From positions 12,556,242 to 12,620,241 of the forward strand of contig OY978528.1 of NCBI GenBank assembly GCA_963854835.1: a DNA stretch of 64,000 nt. The letters run 5' to 3'. The notes beneath the pieces were generated by a model. It did not search any database and was not told the DNA's origin. It saw only the letters and a program-made list of their open reading frames with translations. Position numbers and translations under genes: made by a program. Below, one piece after another: positions 37,712 to 40,700 of this stretch. The DNA is from Megamerina dolium (lineage: Eukaryota > Arthropoda > Insecta > Diptera > Megamerinidae). Positions within the stretch are counted from its first letter, which is position 1; the number at the start of each line of letters is the position of its first letter.

Positions 37712-40700
37712 TAAAATCGTTCATAGGTGTCAAGCTGGTCGTTAGTGGAGGCGACGTTGTGTGTACGCAATTTCCGTTTACACAATAATCGTCTGGTGCC
37801 TTTATATCACCTTTGTTGGCCTGCTTTGTTGTTGAGTAACATACAAATTGTATGTATCACAACAAAAAGTCATTGTACTTAAAATTAAAATACATGACAT
37901 ATACATATTTATATGTGAATGTGTAAAAATAGCAAAAAATAAAATAATTTCGTGTATGCAAATTATTAAATTGCATAATTGAACTCTGTGTGTGAATAGA
38001 TTTTAAAAGCAAAAATATTATTAATTCTATCTTGTCGTGTATGTAGTTACACATGAAGATACTGTAAATAGCATTGAATAGTCTAAACTTTCGAAAAAAA
38101 GTTGTGTATTGTACTGAAAATAGGCCTAGTTTTTATCCATCCATGCCCATTTTTCAAATATCGAAGATTGTTTATAAAAATAATCATCTGAGCGCAGTTT
38201 TAGTCGTATAGCTTTATATTTTCGTGCGCAAAAACTGAAACCATACATTCGAAAACCTAATTTTGTATGATAGCTAGGTGTGGTTTTCATCTGAATTCGT
38301 CCATTCTCTCATTCGTCTATTATTTTGTAAATATAATCGCACATATCGAATTTCAGGTTGATAACTTTATGTTTTCGTGCAAAAAGTGTAAAAATATGCA
38401 CTTGCAACGTCTACTTTTCCATGAGAGGTAAATGTGGTTTTCAACCGATTTCGTCCAATCTCACACTTACCTATTGATTAGTAATTATATTCCGAGGTAT
38501 TGATTTTCAGCTTGCTAACTTTAAATTTTCGTACAAAAAGAGCGAATACATACACTAGAACACCTACTTTTCTATGGCACGTAGTTCTAGTTTTCATCCG
38601 ATTACACTCATATAATCATATGTACCGAGCTTCAACTTGAAAGCTTCCAATTTTCGCGAGCAAATTATAAAATCATACATTCGACAACATAATTTTGTAT
38701 GGAAGGTGGGTATGGTTTCCATCCGATTACTCCCATTTTCGAACTCGTATGTTCGTTGGTGAAAATAATCTTTAGTATCGATTTTCAGTCCAATCGCTGT
38801 ATTATTACGGCAGTTAGCCTGCAATCAGACAGCTATCTGTTGTGCCATAATCGATTGAGATCGTGATCTTAATCAAGAATATTCCTTATGGATGTTATAA
38901 ACGGAAGCAGAAACTAAACATGCCCTTGAGTGTAGTGCATTAGGTTAGGTTAGAGTGGCTGCCCTCTCAAAAGGAGGGCACACTTAGGCCAGAGAAAGGC
39001 CCATAGTGGTACCACGTGAATATTTCTACTCTACTCCGTCAAACCAACCAGAACTTTTGATGAAATTTAGGAGATTGCTAATATCAACCACTGATAGGGG
39101 GACTAAGTCATTCAACTGATAATATCCCAGGAATTTTTTGCGTCTTTTGCACAAAGCAGGGCAGGTACCCAGCAGATGTGAGACGGTCTCGGTAACCACT
39201 CCAACATAGGTCGAGATATCTTTTCCGTTAAGGTCAGTGAGTTAACGCGAGCGTTTCTTACTGAGTGTGGTCCATAGCACTTTCGCCGTCCCACAGATGG
39301 GTGAATCCGTCCATCTTTTTTGAAAGGCGTTAAATGTGAATACATCCAATTTACGTTTACTTGTGGCAATGGGGTTCCCCAAGTGGAGACTTTCGTCAGT
39401 TAAACCTTCGTTTGTACCCTATCGAGCGAGCTCGTCTGCTCTGCAGTTTCCTCGTATTTCCCTGTGTCCGTGTAGCCAGCTCAGGAGGATATTATGCTAC
39501 TCGGAAATTTCATTAAGAGATCTGCGGCAGTCTAGAATGATCTTCAATTTAACGAGAAAAGAATCAAGGGCCTCAATGGCTGCTTGGCTGTCACTCAGAA
39601 TGCAAATAGTTCAAGGCAAGAATGTCTTATCGGGGTTGCCACTTTAAGGCTGACCACAACGAACTCTAATAATAACAGCTAGAGAATCTACTTCTGCTTG
39701 AACAAAGTTTGTAATTCGCAGGGAAATATGGAAATGCCCTTAGTTTGCCCAAGTGCGTCAGTCAGAACAATCTAAGTTAGCCTATGACCATAAGAACATA
39801 CTTTTGGCTTCCCAAACCACAGTCTTGTTTCTGAATGTTGAACGTTTCATCAGCAACATTTTATCAATTTGTGGCTTTCTTGCCCAGCTAAGAATTTTAA
39901 ATTGTCGAAATAATTTGCAAAATTTATCGCAACTGAATTTTTTTTACCGTTACCGGTTGAGCTTTGAAGCTTGTTCAAACGAAAATTGCTCTCAAATTAG
40001 TGAAAGAAAATTAACTCCATTTTTCAAAACTGGCCAATAATGATCAATACGAGTATCAAAGTGATAAAAAATTGAGTTTTTCGCTTAAGTCTTTTGCTTG
40101 TTGAAATACATATGACTAAAAAGTTATATCAGAGCTGTTATACTTTAATAAAAAAAAATTTTTTTTATTCGCAAACAAAGAAATCTAATATTTCCCCAAA
40201 AAAAAAAAATTCAGTACCTTCTCACTTTTGCGGAGAACTGATTATAATATGTCAAACTCCCTGAAAATATTATTCTGATTACATGCTTGCATACATATGA
40301 GCCTTTATTAATATTTGTTTGCGGTATAATCATGTTTTCAATGTTGACTGACGTCGACCGCGACTTGCTGTCGTCGCGCATGCTGCTCTTGCCGTTTCTT
40401 TTGTTTTTGAAAAAAGGTCTTATTATTGTCGGTTGCTTGATTTTCGTTTTTTTTTTCTTTTTTCACTGTTTATATATTTCAAATAGCTACAAGAGCTATT
40501 CAAGTTATGAATCATGACACCCACTCGGTTCTTTTTTTTTCGTTTGTTTGTTTTATAATTCTTGTTTTAAATACAATATATAATATTTGTGTATGTGTGT
40601 GTGTGTGTGTATTTGTTAGTTTTTGCAATTTAGCGGACATTTATTAAATATGCATAAAAGTGGCTGACAAACGTCAAGGCATGTAATGAATTTTTAATGA

